Source of the DNA: LMUY01 sp965199095
Lineage (GTDB): Bacteria > Pseudomonadota > Alphaproteobacteria > Acetobacterales > Acetobacteraceae
Assembly: GCA_965199095.1 (NCBI GenBank)
Contig: CBDAQM010000007.1
Coordinates: forward strand, 1 to 64,000
Direction: 5' to 3'
Length of the DNA stretch: 64,000 nt
In this document: positions 16,577 through 25,410 of the stretch, piece after piece
Layout of the letters: each line of letters begins with the position of its first letter
How positions within the stretch are numbered: the first letter of the stretch is position 1
Notes under the pieces: model-generated
Databases searched by the model: none
Told to the model about the DNA's origin: nothing
Seen by the model: only the letters and a program-made list of their open reading frames with translations
Translations under genes and position numbers: made by a program

Positions 16577-17380
16577 CCAGCAGCACGCCTGCGGCCGATG
16601 TCACCAGGACCACGATCCACGGCGGGACCTTCCAGACCGTCAGCAGCACGAAGGCGGTCAAAGCGATCGCGAAGTCACGCGGGTTCAGCACTGCGCCGGT
16701 CCACACGGGGTCGTAAAGGGCTGCGCCGAGCACGCCGACCACGGCCGCGTTCGCCCCGCGCATCGCCGCCTGGGCGGAGGGTCGGGACCGGAACCCGTCC
16801 CAGAACGGCAGGCAGCCGTAGAGAAGCAGCATGCCCGGGAGCGACAGGGCGACCAGGGCGATGACGCCGCCGCCAATTCCGCCGGGACCGACCCGGGAGA
16901 CGGTGCCCAGATAGCCCGCAAAGGTGAACAGCGGTCCGGGAACGGCCTGGGCGGCTCCGTATCCGGCGAGGAACCCGCCGGGGGTGACCCACCCGGGATC
17001 GACGACCGCAGACCGGAGGAGCGGCAGCACCACATGGCCGCCGCCGAAAACCAGGCTCCCTGAGCGGTAGAAGGCGTCGAACAACGCGAGCGTTCCGGGC
17101 GCGGACGCTGCCCTGTCGACCAGCGGCGGCAGAAGAAACAGAGCGGTGAATAGCACCAGCGAGACCGCTCCCGCCCGGCGCGACACCGTGAACACGGAAC
17201 GCCCGGCCGGTGTCGCATCGCCGCCCTGGCAAAGGATCAGGCCCGCCGCGCTTCCCAGTGCGATCGACAGGATCTGGCCGGAAGATCCGCCGACGAAGAC
17301 CACGAGCGCCACGGCGGCGGCCGCGATCGAAGCGCGCTCCCTGTCGGGTGCCAAGGTGCGTGCCATGCCCCAGACCGCCT
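16566..17380 (-). pseudogene. chrA: chrA chromate transporter, 5' part lost to an IS66 fragment
   Basis: About 270 codons of the second CHR domain remain, from QAVWGMARTLAPD to the stop. It contains FVFGGGHVVLPLL-type (here SLVFGGGHVVLPLLRSAVV) and GYGAAQAVPGPLFTFAGYLG, the hallmark of ChrA domains, and about five membrane helices. The frame stays open beyond 17380, but the DNA there is the antisense of an IS66 transposase, so the first half of ChrA has been replaced. It is unlikely to transport chromate in this state. Confidence 0.75.
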
Positions 17381-17825
17381 GCAGGTGGACCGCGCGGTCG
17401 CGCAGGGCAAAATTGCGCTGGCAACGGGCTGTGCCCGGCGTATCGTGGCGGTCTACGATGCGATCGTACGGCGCGGGCTGGCCTTCCACGAAGCGCAACC
17501 GGCGCTCGCGCGGCTCCCAGGCGCGCGCGGCCGATCGCCCAAGCGCGTCGGCCACAATCTTCTGGAACGGCTGCGCGACCACAGGGCGGCGGTGTTGCGG
17601 TTCGTGTTCGACTTCGCCGTCCCCTTCACCAACAATCAGGCCGAGCAGGACATCCGCATGATGAAGGTGAAGATGAAAATATCGGGTGGCTTCCGCACCT
17701 GGGGCGGCGCCCAAACCTTCACCACCCTGCGTTCGGTTCTCTCCACCGCCCGCAAGCAGGGCAGGAATATCCTGCGCACCCTCACCGCCCCGCCCGCCAC
17801 ATTGATCCAGCTATTGTCAGGATGA
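17381..17825 (+). pseudogene. C-terminal fragment of an IS66-family transposase
   Basis: About 147 codons ending TLIQLLSG. The segment DFAVPFTNNQAEQDIRMMKVKMK is the C-terminal catalytic glutamate region of IS66 transposases, followed by SGGFRTWGGAQTFTTLRSVLSTA. The rest of the element is absent: the left junction is with chrA and the right is with an IS4-type element. It is a different IS66 lineage from the copies at 221-1703 and 25411-27159. Confidence 0.75.
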
Positions 17826-18549
17826 CACCGGCCGACGCGACCGCCTCCAGCAACTGGGTGAGATAGACTGGGGCCTTGGGAGTTACGAGTTTTGTAGAGA
17901 TTTCGGCTCGATTGAGGCCGGGAGCGTCGACGTGGGCAAAGCGGGTGAGCGGTTTTGTTTGGGTGAAGTGCGCTCGTTTTTGGGCAAACTGTATGGGCCG
18001 GACCTGCACGCCAAGCGGATTGATTCCTTGGCCGGCGCCACGCTTGGGGTGATGTCGGCAGCCTCGCTCGCGGTGGCGCTGATCGGCCAAGCGCTGGCCC
18101 AGGCGCGCGGCCTAGTGACCAAGCACGCGGTCAAGCAGGTGGACCGGCTGCTCAGCAACAACGGCATTGACGTCTGGGACAGCTTTGTCCGCTGGGTGCC
18201 CCATCAGATGAGTGGGCGTAAGGAAGCCTTGGTGGCAATGGACTGGACCGATTTCGACCACGATAGCCAGTCCACCCTGGTATTGAGCCTGGTGAGCGGT
18301 CATGGCCGCGCCGCCCCGTTGCTGTGGCTGAGTGTCTGGAAGGATGAGATTGCCAGCCGGCGCAACGACTACGAGGATGCCTGCCTACGCCGCCTGGCCG
18401 AACGCGTGCCGCCAGAATGCCGGGTGACGATCTTGGCCGACCGCGGCTTCGGCGACCAGAAGCTGTTCGCGTTCCTGGAGGAACTCGGGTTTGGCTATGT
18501 CATCCGCTTTCGCGGCAACATCCACGTCACTGCCGAGGACGGCCAAACC

Positions 18550-19830
18550 AAGGCTGTTCAATCCTGGCGGCAAGGTTCGACTGAGTCTGATTTGCCACAC
18601 CTGCGCTGGGAAATGGACTGTCTGATAAGAAACAGGATTCCCGAATCACAATATGTCTGACTCCTGGGGCGGCAACCGAGTGTGAGGTTGCCATGTCCCA
18701 GTTCGCGCCGTTGCTCTCCATGCTGTCAAAGGTTCCCGATCCCCGTCGCGGGCAGGGACAAAAATACAAGCTGCCCCACGTGTTGCTCTTTTCCATTCTG
18801 GCGATCGTGACCGGCTGCAACTCCTATCGCGGCATCGTCACCTTCATCGACGTGCATCGGTCCAAACTGAATGCCGCGTTCGGTCTCGCATGGCGCCGGG
18901 CGCCTGCCCACACCGCCATTCGCTATATCCTCCAAGGTCTTGCGCCTGCCGATGTCGAAGCCGCGTTCCGCCAACACGCTGCCCGGCTGCAGGCTGCGTG
19001 CACGCAACCGGGGCCACGCAGCATTGCGCTCGACGGCAAGACGCTTCGCGGCAGCTTCGACAATTTCAACGATCGCCTTGCTGCGCAAGTGCTGAGCGCT
19101 TTCGCCACCGACACGTCCTTGGTTTTGGCCCACATCGGCATTGCCGGAAAATCCAATGAAATCCCCGCAGCCCAGACGCTGCTCGCCGAACTCGGGGTCC
19201 CTGCCGGCACCCTCGTCACGCTCGATGCGCTCCACTGTCAAAAAAACACTTCGAAGTCGCCAAACAGGCCGGCATCGCTCTGATCATACAGGTCAAGGCC
19301 AACCAGCCGACCCTGCTTCAGACGATCACCGCCATCGCCGATACGGCAAAGCCGCTCAACACCTACAAAAGCCATGACAAAGGCCGCAACCGCTACGAAA
19401 ACCGCACTGTCACGGTCTTCGATCCCGCCCAAAACTTCGAAGCCACGGACTGGCAGGATCATGTCCGCGCCATTATCCGCGTCGAGCGTGTCGTCTACAC
19501 GCGCAACGCCAAGACCGGGCTGTTCGACAGAACCTGCGAAGTTGCGTTCTACGTCTCCAATCAACCGCTTCCCGCCGCCCAAGCGGCAGACGCCATCCGC
19601 GCCCATTGGCGCATCGAGACAACCTCCCACTACACCCGCGACGTCACCCTCGGCGAGGACCGTTCACGGATACGATGCAACCCAGGCGTATTCGCTAGAT
19701 TGCGCAGCTTCGGGTTCAATATCCTCAAGGCCAATCAGACCGCCACCCTCAGCCAGGATCGATATCGCGCCGCTCTTGGCGGATTCGAGGCGCTGTCGCA
19801 GATGGCTCATCTCTAGGGTTGAACAGCCTT
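18550..19830. mobile_element. ISAs1-family-like insertion sequence with 12-bp inverted and direct repeats
   Basis: Perfect 12-bp terminal inverted repeats (aaggctgttcaa at 18550-18561, complement at 19819-19830) flank a single transposase gene. The 12-bp target sequence gacggccaaacc is duplicated at 18538-18549 and 19831-19842, which shows the insertion junctions are intact. The first 60 bp occur again, identical, at 25351-25410. It splits the IS4 transposase gene in the same orientation. Confidence 0.85.
18693..19816 (+). CDS. ISAs1-family transposase, two frames joined at an A_AAA_AAC site
   Basis: The zero frame (18693-19283) gives LSKVPDPRRGQGQKYKLPHV, ALDGKTLRGSFDNFNDR and LVTLDALHCQK, which is the ISAs1 (H-repeat protein) DDE domain. 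The family continuation HFEVAKQAGIALIIQVKANQ, ERVVYTRNAKTG and AIRAHWRIETTSHYTRDVTLGEDRSR lies in the -1 frame to 19816. The junction is the heptamer A AAA AAC at 19241-19247, a canonical -1 slippery sequence. It is either programmed frameshifting or a one-base deletion in the A-run. With a -1 slip the full protein of about 374 residues is made. Confidence 0.7.
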
Positions 19831-20400
19831 GACGGCCAAACCAAGCCAGCGGCCGAATGGGTGGGCAAAGACGGCCGGGCACGCAAACTGCGCCATGCCC
19901 GGGGTGACGGCAAAGGGCCGGCTGGTCGGGGCCGTGGTGTGCGTTCATGCCAAGGGCATGAAAGAACCCTGGTGCCTGGCCGCAAGCGATCCGGACGCGA
20001 TGGCTGCGGTGCTGGTCAACCACTATGCCAAGCGCTGGACGATCGAGCCACAGTTCCGCGACACCAAGGATCTACGGTTTGGCATGGGACTGTCGGCCAC
20101 TCGTATGGCGAACCCACGCGGCGTGACCGGCTGCTGCTGGTCAGCGCGTTTGCCACCGCGCTGCTCACCCTACTCGGTGCGGTCGGTGAGAGCCTTGGAA
20201 TGGACCGGCTGTTGAAATCCAACACCAGCAAGACCCGTACCCACTCGTTGTTCCGACAGGGGTGCATACTCTACGATCTCATTCCCACCATGCCAGAGCA
20301 CAGGCTTGTACCGCTGATCGAAAACTTCGCCGAAGCCATCTTAAACGCCGGTCTGGAGATTCATGAGGCCTGCGCCATCTTTGCTCGGCCATGCGGCCTG

Positions 20401-20792
20401 ACGTGGTACCTGATGACGGGATCTGGAATGGCGTGGGTGGTGGGTCGCCGCCATCTGCCACCGGCTTGGACTGGATGAGTTATGGAAAGGGCAGGCTCGT
20501 GCCATCGACCGAGAAATGCTTGCCCGAACCGCATCAGCCCGATCCCGCCATACACGCCAAGCCGATCACGACCGACGTGCTCCAGGCGTCTTCATGCGGC
20601 CGACGAACGTGGCACCTACCCCGCGCCCGATCCGACAAGTTCGAGCTATCTCCTGTCGAGTTCAATTCGCCCGGCACGCAGGTGCCGGTTTACAAATTCC
20701 AGAACCTAAACCTCGTTTGAGCAATATCTCGACAAGTTAACTCCACATTCGTTCACAGCAGCTATAAACAACACTGCAACACCTATGCCTAG
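20401..20792. other. Stretch without a recognisable gene
   Basis: About 390 bp between the end of the IS4 transposase and the unknown gene at 20793. Open runs exist on the plus strand (20516-20740) but have arginine-rich, shadow-like composition, no ribosome site and no recognisable motif. It probably contains the lost right end of the IS4 element. The last 90 bp become visibly A/T-rich and could hold the promoter of the next gene. Confidence 0.4.
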
Positions 20793-22382
20793 ATGGCCGA
20801 GGAAAAGATGCCCGATACGTCGTCTAAGAAGATGGATCAAACCAACGTGCTCTATCCCCCAAGCCGACATGCCGAGTTGGCGGCGTGGCGGAGCGTGAAG
20901 GCAGACCTGGACAAGATCGTGGGGCCGCGGCTCGTTGGTGGCGCCAAAGGCCTCAAGATCCACCAAGCCGACGAACTGGTGAAGCAGGCGCTGGAAACGA
21001 AGGACGCCAAGAAGCACGTCTATTTCAAGATTGGGCTGGTCGGCAACGACTTGGTCCTGCGCGTCAAAGCCAAGAGTAGCGGCATCGGCCAAATTCTAGG
21101 CTACGACCAAAAGGACGCCTTACTGTTACGCGGCTGTAAGCTAAAGCCGGCGAAAACCGGCGGTGCCAAGGAAGCAGACTACAGTTTTCCGAAATACATC
21201 GTGCTTAGCCCGAGCGAGTGCTCCACGGTTGTACGAGAACATTTTGAAGTTTCGGGGCCCTATAGCATAAAGCTATCCGTCAACATAGACGGCGCGGAAA
21301 AAAGTCCGAACCTGACCAACACGGTCGGACGGATACACACCGCATTGTGCACGGAGTATCGCACCAAGGCGAACGCAATTGTCACGGAATTGGAGCGGCA
21401 ACTGCTAGCGTGCCGGGTCAAGAGCGGCGCCACCCTGACCGAATTGGCCGCCGATGCGCAGCAAGAGTTTGAATCTCTGCTCGATGACAAGACGCTGCAG
21501 AAAGAGTTCAAGAACCGCGTTTCCAAAACCCTGAAGGAGGACCAGAATTTCAGGGATCACGCCAAGGAATGGGTGGTCAAGGGTGTCTGCAACACGGTTC
21601 TGAGCACAATCAAGTTGGCCACCGCCTTCATACGCGTTGTCGCCTCCCACGGGGCGGAGGTGACCGCCTACTTTTCCATTTTGTCTAACGGCTACGCCAT
21701 CTACGCCCTGATCACGGACTTCATGAAGAAAGAGGTGGAGATCGCGGCGGAGCTGACGAAGGCGATCGACCTCTATCAGAGGAGCGCTAACGACCTGCTG
21801 GAAACGGTGAAGGCGGAGTTCGCGGCCAATAACCTGACCGCGACTACAAAGTTGGAGAAGATCACCAGCGCGACGGGAGCAGCCAGCAACGTCCTGGCCA
21901 TCATGCAAAACAAGATCACAGCCAAGATTAAGGAGATAACCGACAAGGACGTTGGCCAGGCGCCGGAGAAGGCCCGCAGGCGTTACCTGGTCGAGCTGGG
22001 CAAGCTGGTCTTTAAGCTGGATAAGCATTTTGCCGAGTTGGAGAATCAGACCGGGATCTTCACCAATGGTACTATACTCAACGCGGTCCGCATGCACCCC
22101 GCGCTTGTCATGCTGCAGCGGCAGTGCAACGTCGCCAAGGACGCCTTCATGGCGAAGAAGAGGTTTGCTGAAGCCGCAAAGGATAAGATCGAGCGGTTGG
22201 GGATTGAGGTTGACGACCGTACTGACCTTACCAAGCTGAAGACGATGGTGGCCGGCTTACGGGAACCGGACAAGAGCAAGGTCATTGAAGGCGCCAGCAT
22301 CACGGCCGGCCTAGCCAGCAACGTCAAGGAAGCTTATGGCACCGTCAAGGCCTTTGCCGGCGCCGTTCAGGCCTTCACGTAG
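20793..22382 (+). CDS. Unknown 529-residue helical protein with a central hydrophobic hairpin
   Basis: I do not recognise this family. The protein is Lys/Glu/Ala-rich and largely helical. Residues 1-175 look mixed alpha/beta (HVYFKIGLVGNDLVLRVKAK). Residues 180-260 and 315-520 look like long amphipathic helices. Between them, about 261-284 and 288-310 are two hydrophobic segments joined by a short ASHGAE turn. Long helices around a hydrophobic hairpin resemble alpha-helical pore-forming proteins, but this is shape only. No signal peptide. Codons are more A/T-ending than in neighbouring genes. The start is uncertain (ATGs at 20793, 20808, 20832). IS remnants flank it on both sides, so it is probably cargo. 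Confidence 0.6.
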   Translation: MAEEKMPDTSSKKMDQTNVLYPPSRHAELAAWRSVKADLDKIVGPRLVGGAKGLKIHQADELVKQALETKDAKKHVYFKIGLVGNDLVLRVKAKSSGIGQILGYDQKDALLLRGCKLKPAKTGGAKEADYSFPKYIVLSPSECSTVVREHFEVSGPYSIKLSVNIDGAEKSPNLTNTVGRIHTALCTEYRTKANAIVTELERQLLACRVKSGATLTELAADAQQEFESLLDDKTLQKEFKNRVSKTLKEDQNFRDHAKEWVVKGVCNTVLSTIKLATAFIRVVASHGAEVTAYFSILSNGYAIYALITDFMKKEVEIAAELTKAIDLYQRSANDLLETVKAEFAANNLTATTKLEKITSATGAASNVLAIMQNKITAKIKEITDKDVGQAPEKARRRYLVELGKLVFKLDKHFAELENQTGIFTNGTILNAVRMHPALVMLQRQCNVAKDAFMAKKRFAEAAKDKIERLGIEVDDRTDLTKLKTMVAGLREPDKSKVIEGASITAGLASNVKEAYGTVKAFAGAVQAFT

Positions 22383-22599
22383 GCGGGCAAGATGCACCGT
22401 ATCTGCTTCGAGCAGTATGGACGATCGTTGCCTTATCGCGTGATACGCGTTGATCTGCTGCGGCACCCACGGGGCGAAGCTGTCCCACACGTCGATGCCC
22501 GCGTTGCTCGGCAGCCCGTCCTGAGGTGGCCCCCGAAAACTGGACAGGGTGCTAAGAGAGAGTCTTCCCTTGGAACGGCCGGTTGGCCGAAGGTGAGAC

Positions 22600-22893
22600 A
22601 TGGCGAATACACGGAAGAAGCACAGTCCTGAGTTCAAAGCGAAAGTAGCGCTTGCTGCGGTACGAGAAGAGGGCACCATCGCCGAATTGTCGAGCCGGTT
22701 TGGGGTTCATGCCAGCCAGATCCACGCGTGGAAGAAGACGCTTCTGGATGGGACGGCGAATTTATTTGCGGCCAACAAGGGCGCGCCCAATGGCGGTGAA
22801 GCGACAGCCGAAGCTCAGATGGCGCCTTTATATGAGAAGATCGGCCAACTGACGGTGGAGCGGGATTTTTTTCGCAAAAGCTCTGGGCCATGA
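22600..22893 (+). CDS. IS3-family transposase OrfA
   Basis: 97 residues. The N-terminal helix-turn-helix is typical of IS3 OrfA: KKHSPEFKAKVALAAVREEGTIAELSS-type (KHSPEFKAKVALAA, FGVHASQIHAWKK), followed by a leucine-zipper-like segment ending LTVERDFF. A run of seven T (22866-22872) shifts the C-terminus to RKSSGP; one T fewer would give AKALGHEHT, the commoner family ending. orfB begins in the overlapping ATGA at 22890. Confidence 0.8.
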   Translation: MANTRKKHSPEFKAKVALAAVREEGTIAELSSRFGVHASQIHAWKKTLLDGTANLFAANKGAPNGGEATAEAQMAPLYEKIGQLTVERDFFRKSSGP

Positions 22894-23852
22894 GCATACC
22901 TGATCGGCGGGCACTGGTCGATCGTGAAGACCCAGTTCTGGCGATCGTTGACCAATGCCGATTGCTGAAGATCGCGCGCTCGAGGCTGTATTATCAGCCT
23001 GCGCCGGCTGACGCGGACGATCTGGCGGTGATGCGGCGAATGGACGAGCTTTATTTGGCCTCGCCGTTCTATGGCTCACGCCGGATGGTCGCGGTGTTGC
23101 GGCGCGAGGGTGTGGTTTTGAACCGCAAGCGGGTGCGGCGGCTGATGCGCCTCATGGGTCTGGAGGCGATCTATCAAAAACCGAACGCCAGCCAGGGGCA
23201 TCCGGACCATAAGGTGTATCCTTACTTATTGCGGGGTCTGCCGATCGAGCAAGCGAACCAAGTTTGGTGTGCGGACATCACGTATGTTCCGATGGCAAAG
23301 GGCTTTGTTTACCTGGTAGCGGTGATGGACTGGTTCAGCCGGCGGGTTCTGTCGTGGCGTCTGTCGATCACGATGGAGGCGGATTTTTGCGTTGAGGCGG
23401 TGCAGGAAGCGATGGGCAAATATGGTCGGCCGGAGATTTTCAACACAGATCAGGGTGTGCAGTTCACCTGTGCGGCGTTTGTTGATGAACTTGAGGCCGC
23501 CGGCGTGCGGATCAGCATGGATGGCAAAGGGCGTTTCCTGGACAACATTTTCATTGAGCGGCTTTGGCGCAGCCTCAAGTATGAAGAAGTGTTCATCAAG
23601 GCGTACGGCTCGGTGATCGAGGCGCGGCGGGGCATTGGCGGCTGGCTTTCCTTCTACAACGATGAGCGGCCGCACCAAGCGCTGGGCTACCGGACGCCGC
23701 GTGCAGTTTTTGACGGCGAAGCCTGTGAGTATGTGGATAACACCTCCGCACCGCTGCGCGATGCTCCGGCGTTACCCACATACTCACAGGCGCAACATCA
23801 AGAAAAGGAAGTATTGTTTGTATTGACTAGCGTGGAACAGGATCTACACTAG
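22890..23852 (+). CDS. IS3-family transposase OrfB (DDE integrase domain)
   Basis: 320 residues. HTH_21 region at residues 45-105 (SPFYGSRRMVAVLRREG). The rve integrase core follows: QVWCADITYVPMAKGFVYL (first Asp), FNTDQGVQFTCAAF (second Asp), and SMDGKGRFLDNIFIERLWRSLKYEEV (Glu), ending with FYNDERPHQALGYRTP. All three catalytic acids are present, so it appears functional. It catalyses cut-and-circularise transposition together with OrfA or as the OrfAB fusion. Confidence 0.85.
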   Translation: MSIPDRRALVDREDPVLAIVDQCRLLKIARSRLYYQPAPADADDLAVMRRMDELYLASPFYGSRRMVAVLRREGVVLNRKRVRRLMRLMGLEAIYQKPNASQGHPDHKVYPYLLRGLPIEQANQVWCADITYVPMAKGFVYLVAVMDWFSRRVLSWRLSITMEADFCVEAVQEAMGKYGRPEIFNTDQGVQFTCAAFVDELEAAGVRISMDGKGRFLDNIFIERLWRSLKYEEVFIKAYGSVIEARRGIGGWLSFYNDERPHQALGYRTPRAVFDGEACEYVDNTSAPLRDAPALPTYSQAQHQEKEVLFVLTSVEQDLH

Positions 23853-23984
23853 TCTTGGTAAGCGCCCCTGGATCGAGAGGGGCGCAGGAAACACGGCGGG
23901 GCTCTCTCTTAAGTCACCCCGATTCCTGTCCAACCATGGGGTCCACCTCATCCACTTGCTTGATTGCATGCTTGGCTAGCGACG

Positions 23985-24304
23985 AAGGATGGAGCGACCG
24001 CCGGATCGCGGAGGCACTGGATACCAGCACCGACACGGTCTTGCGGACCCGGCTGCGTTTGCTGGAGGAGGCTTGGACATGGCGCTGGTCTACAAGTATA
24101 GCCCTCCTCGGCTCGGCCGCGCATCTTTGACGGAGCCGCCGAGGCCATACTGATCGCACTGGCCTGCAGCGAGCCACCGAAGGGGCGGGCGCGGTGGACC
24201 CTGCAACTGCTGGAAGAACGGGTCGTCGAGTTAAAGATCGTGGCGCGCGCCAGCGACAACACAATTGGCCGGACGCTTAAAAAACGATCTCAAGCCTCAC
24301 CTGT
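23985..24304 (+). pseudogene. N-terminal fragment of an IS630-family transposase
   Basis: The frames read ASDEGWSDRRIAEALDTSTD, VALVYKYSPPRLG-like and EAILIALACSEPPKGRARWT, followed by LQLLEERVVELKIVARASDN and TIGRTLKK. This is the HTH and linker region of IS630 transposases. Small indels interrupt the frame near 24075 and 24115. It is cut off at 24304 by the end of the next IS630 element, which is in the opposite orientation. Confidence 0.65.
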
Positions 24305-25350
24305 ATACTCCGTTCACGTGAGGATGCGAAAATCCTGAGGCGAGATGATGCGGAAATTGTCGGACACCTGATCGCAGTAGAGGTTCCATTTCCGCGGCAC
24401 CTCCTCGCGGAGGAACGTCAGCATGGCGGCACTGAAATCAGCGAACCTCTCGTGGCACCGGTTGTGGGTGACATGCTTGTGCATCAACGCCCAGAGCCGT
24501 TCAATCGGGTTGAGATGAGGGCAATAGGCAGGAATGAAGTGAAGCTTGATCCGGCGACTCGGCTCGGCCAGCCAGGCCTGCACCAGTTTGGCGTGATGAT
24601 AGCGGGCATTGTCCAAGAACAGATGGATCATCCGTTTGCCCGGATACATCGCCTCAATCGCCGTCAGCAGCATGATCGTGCTGGCCGCATCCACCGTCAG
24701 GGCTTCCAGCATCCACGTCTGCCCGCTCTCCAGGTCGATCGCTCGCACCATGAATGTTCAGCCGTTGGCGCCCGCTGGTCTGCGTCACGGCAACGGGGGT
24801 TTCTTTCGGCGCCCAGCACCCCACCGGCCGCACCGCATGCGTCGGATGCACGGCATCGCCGAACAGCACCGCTTCGTCGTCCGCCAGATGGTTCAGCAGG
24901 TCCTCATAAGCCTTGATGAAGGCGGCCTGCTTGGCCGGATCGATCTTGCGCGACACCGCTTTTGGCTTGCGGTGTTCCATGCCCAGCCGGTGCAGCAGCG
25001 CGATCAGGCCAGACCGGCCTTGATACACGATGCCGCATTCCTTCTCGATCCAGGCGCCGATTTCGCGCGTCGTGCGCGGCAGCGTCGCGGTGATCCAGCC
25101 TTTCAGCCGGTCCTGCTGCGCCTCGCTCAGGCGGCAAGCGCTGCCCTCATGGCCGAAGCTGGCCAACCCTTCGATCCCGTCCTCCTGATACAGCCGATGC
25201 CAGGTGCGGATGGTGTCGTCGTCCAGAAACAGGACTTTTGCGATCGCATCACAGCTCATCCCGTTGTCCAGCAAAACCAGCGCGTTCGCACGCCGGGCCA
25301 GGCGATGCGCAGCCGACCCGTCGCGAGCAAGCTCGATCAGGTCATGCCGC
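24305..25350 (-). pseudogene. IS630-family transposase, frameshifted and 5'-truncated
   Basis: From 25350 leftward the protein reads RHDLIELARDGSAAHRLARR, RTWHRLYQEDGIEGLASFG and EIGAWIEKECGIVYQGRSGLI, with LFGDAVHPTHAVRPVGCW (first catalytic Asp region). The frame then changes near 24760. It resumes as AIDLESGQTWMLEALTVDA, HLFLDNARYHHAKLVQAWL and FIPAYCPHLNPIERLWALMH, supplying the remaining catalytic acids. The stop is at 24314. The N-terminal codons are missing because an ISAs1-type end lies directly at 25351. The right-hand terminal sequence matches window positions 1-102. Confidence 0.8.
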
Positions 25351-25410
25351 AAGGCTGTTCAATCCTGGCGGCAAGGTTCGACTGAGTCTGATTTGCCACA
25401 CCTGCGCTGG
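25351..25410 (+). repeat. 60-bp left-end fragment of the ISAs1-like element
   Basis: Identical to 18550-18609, the first 60 bp of the ISAs1-type element, including its 12-bp terminal repeat. The rest has been removed or displaced by the IS66 element that begins at 25411. It shows that a second copy of this insertion sequence once sat beside the IS630 gene. Confidence 0.85.

Larger units (their letters stand above)
17932..20400 (+). pseudogene. IS4-family transposase interrupted by an ISAs1-type element
   Basis: The N-terminal part (GTG 17932 to 18549) reads KHAVKQVDRLLSNNGIDVWD, VAMDWTDFD and TILADRGFGDQKLF, the IS4 DDE core. Translation is broken at 18550 by a 1281-bp insertion with a 12-bp direct repeat. 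It resumes at 19831 with DGQTKPAAEWVGKDGRARKL and HYAKRWTIEPQFRDTKDLRFGMG, the YREK-like region. Two further frame changes occur near 19905 and 20115, and the C-terminus LFRQGCILYDLIPTMPE runs to about 20400. The element's right end is not recognisable. Confidence 0.75.
22522..23950. mobile_element. IS3-family insertion sequence with 3-bp target duplication
   Basis: The imperfect terminal inverted repeats start tgaggtgg at 22522 and end ccacctca at 23950; inner parts share a ctggaca/tgtccag block and a ctctctctta block. The 3-bp direct repeat tcc at 22519-22521 and 23951-23953 is the usual IS3 target duplication. It carries orfA and orfB in the plus direction and looks the most recently inserted and most complete of the elements here. 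Confidence 0.85.
22445..23985 (-). pseudogene. Small IS4-family transposase remnant split by an IS3 element
   Basis: Removing the IS3 element and one copy of its tcc duplication joins LAKHAIKQVD (23951-23985) to GLPSNAGIDVWDSFAPWVPQQI (22445-22521). This matches the IS4 transposase at 17932 (KHAVKQVDRLLSNNGIDVWDSFVRWVPHQM-like). Only about 35 codons survive. It dates the IS3 insertion as later than the decay of this IS4 copy. Confidence 0.7.

Noticed and set aside
20516..20740. 75-codon plus-strand open frame after the IS4 transposase
   Set aside because: Arg/Pro-rich, no motif, no ribosome site; probably decayed IS DNA.
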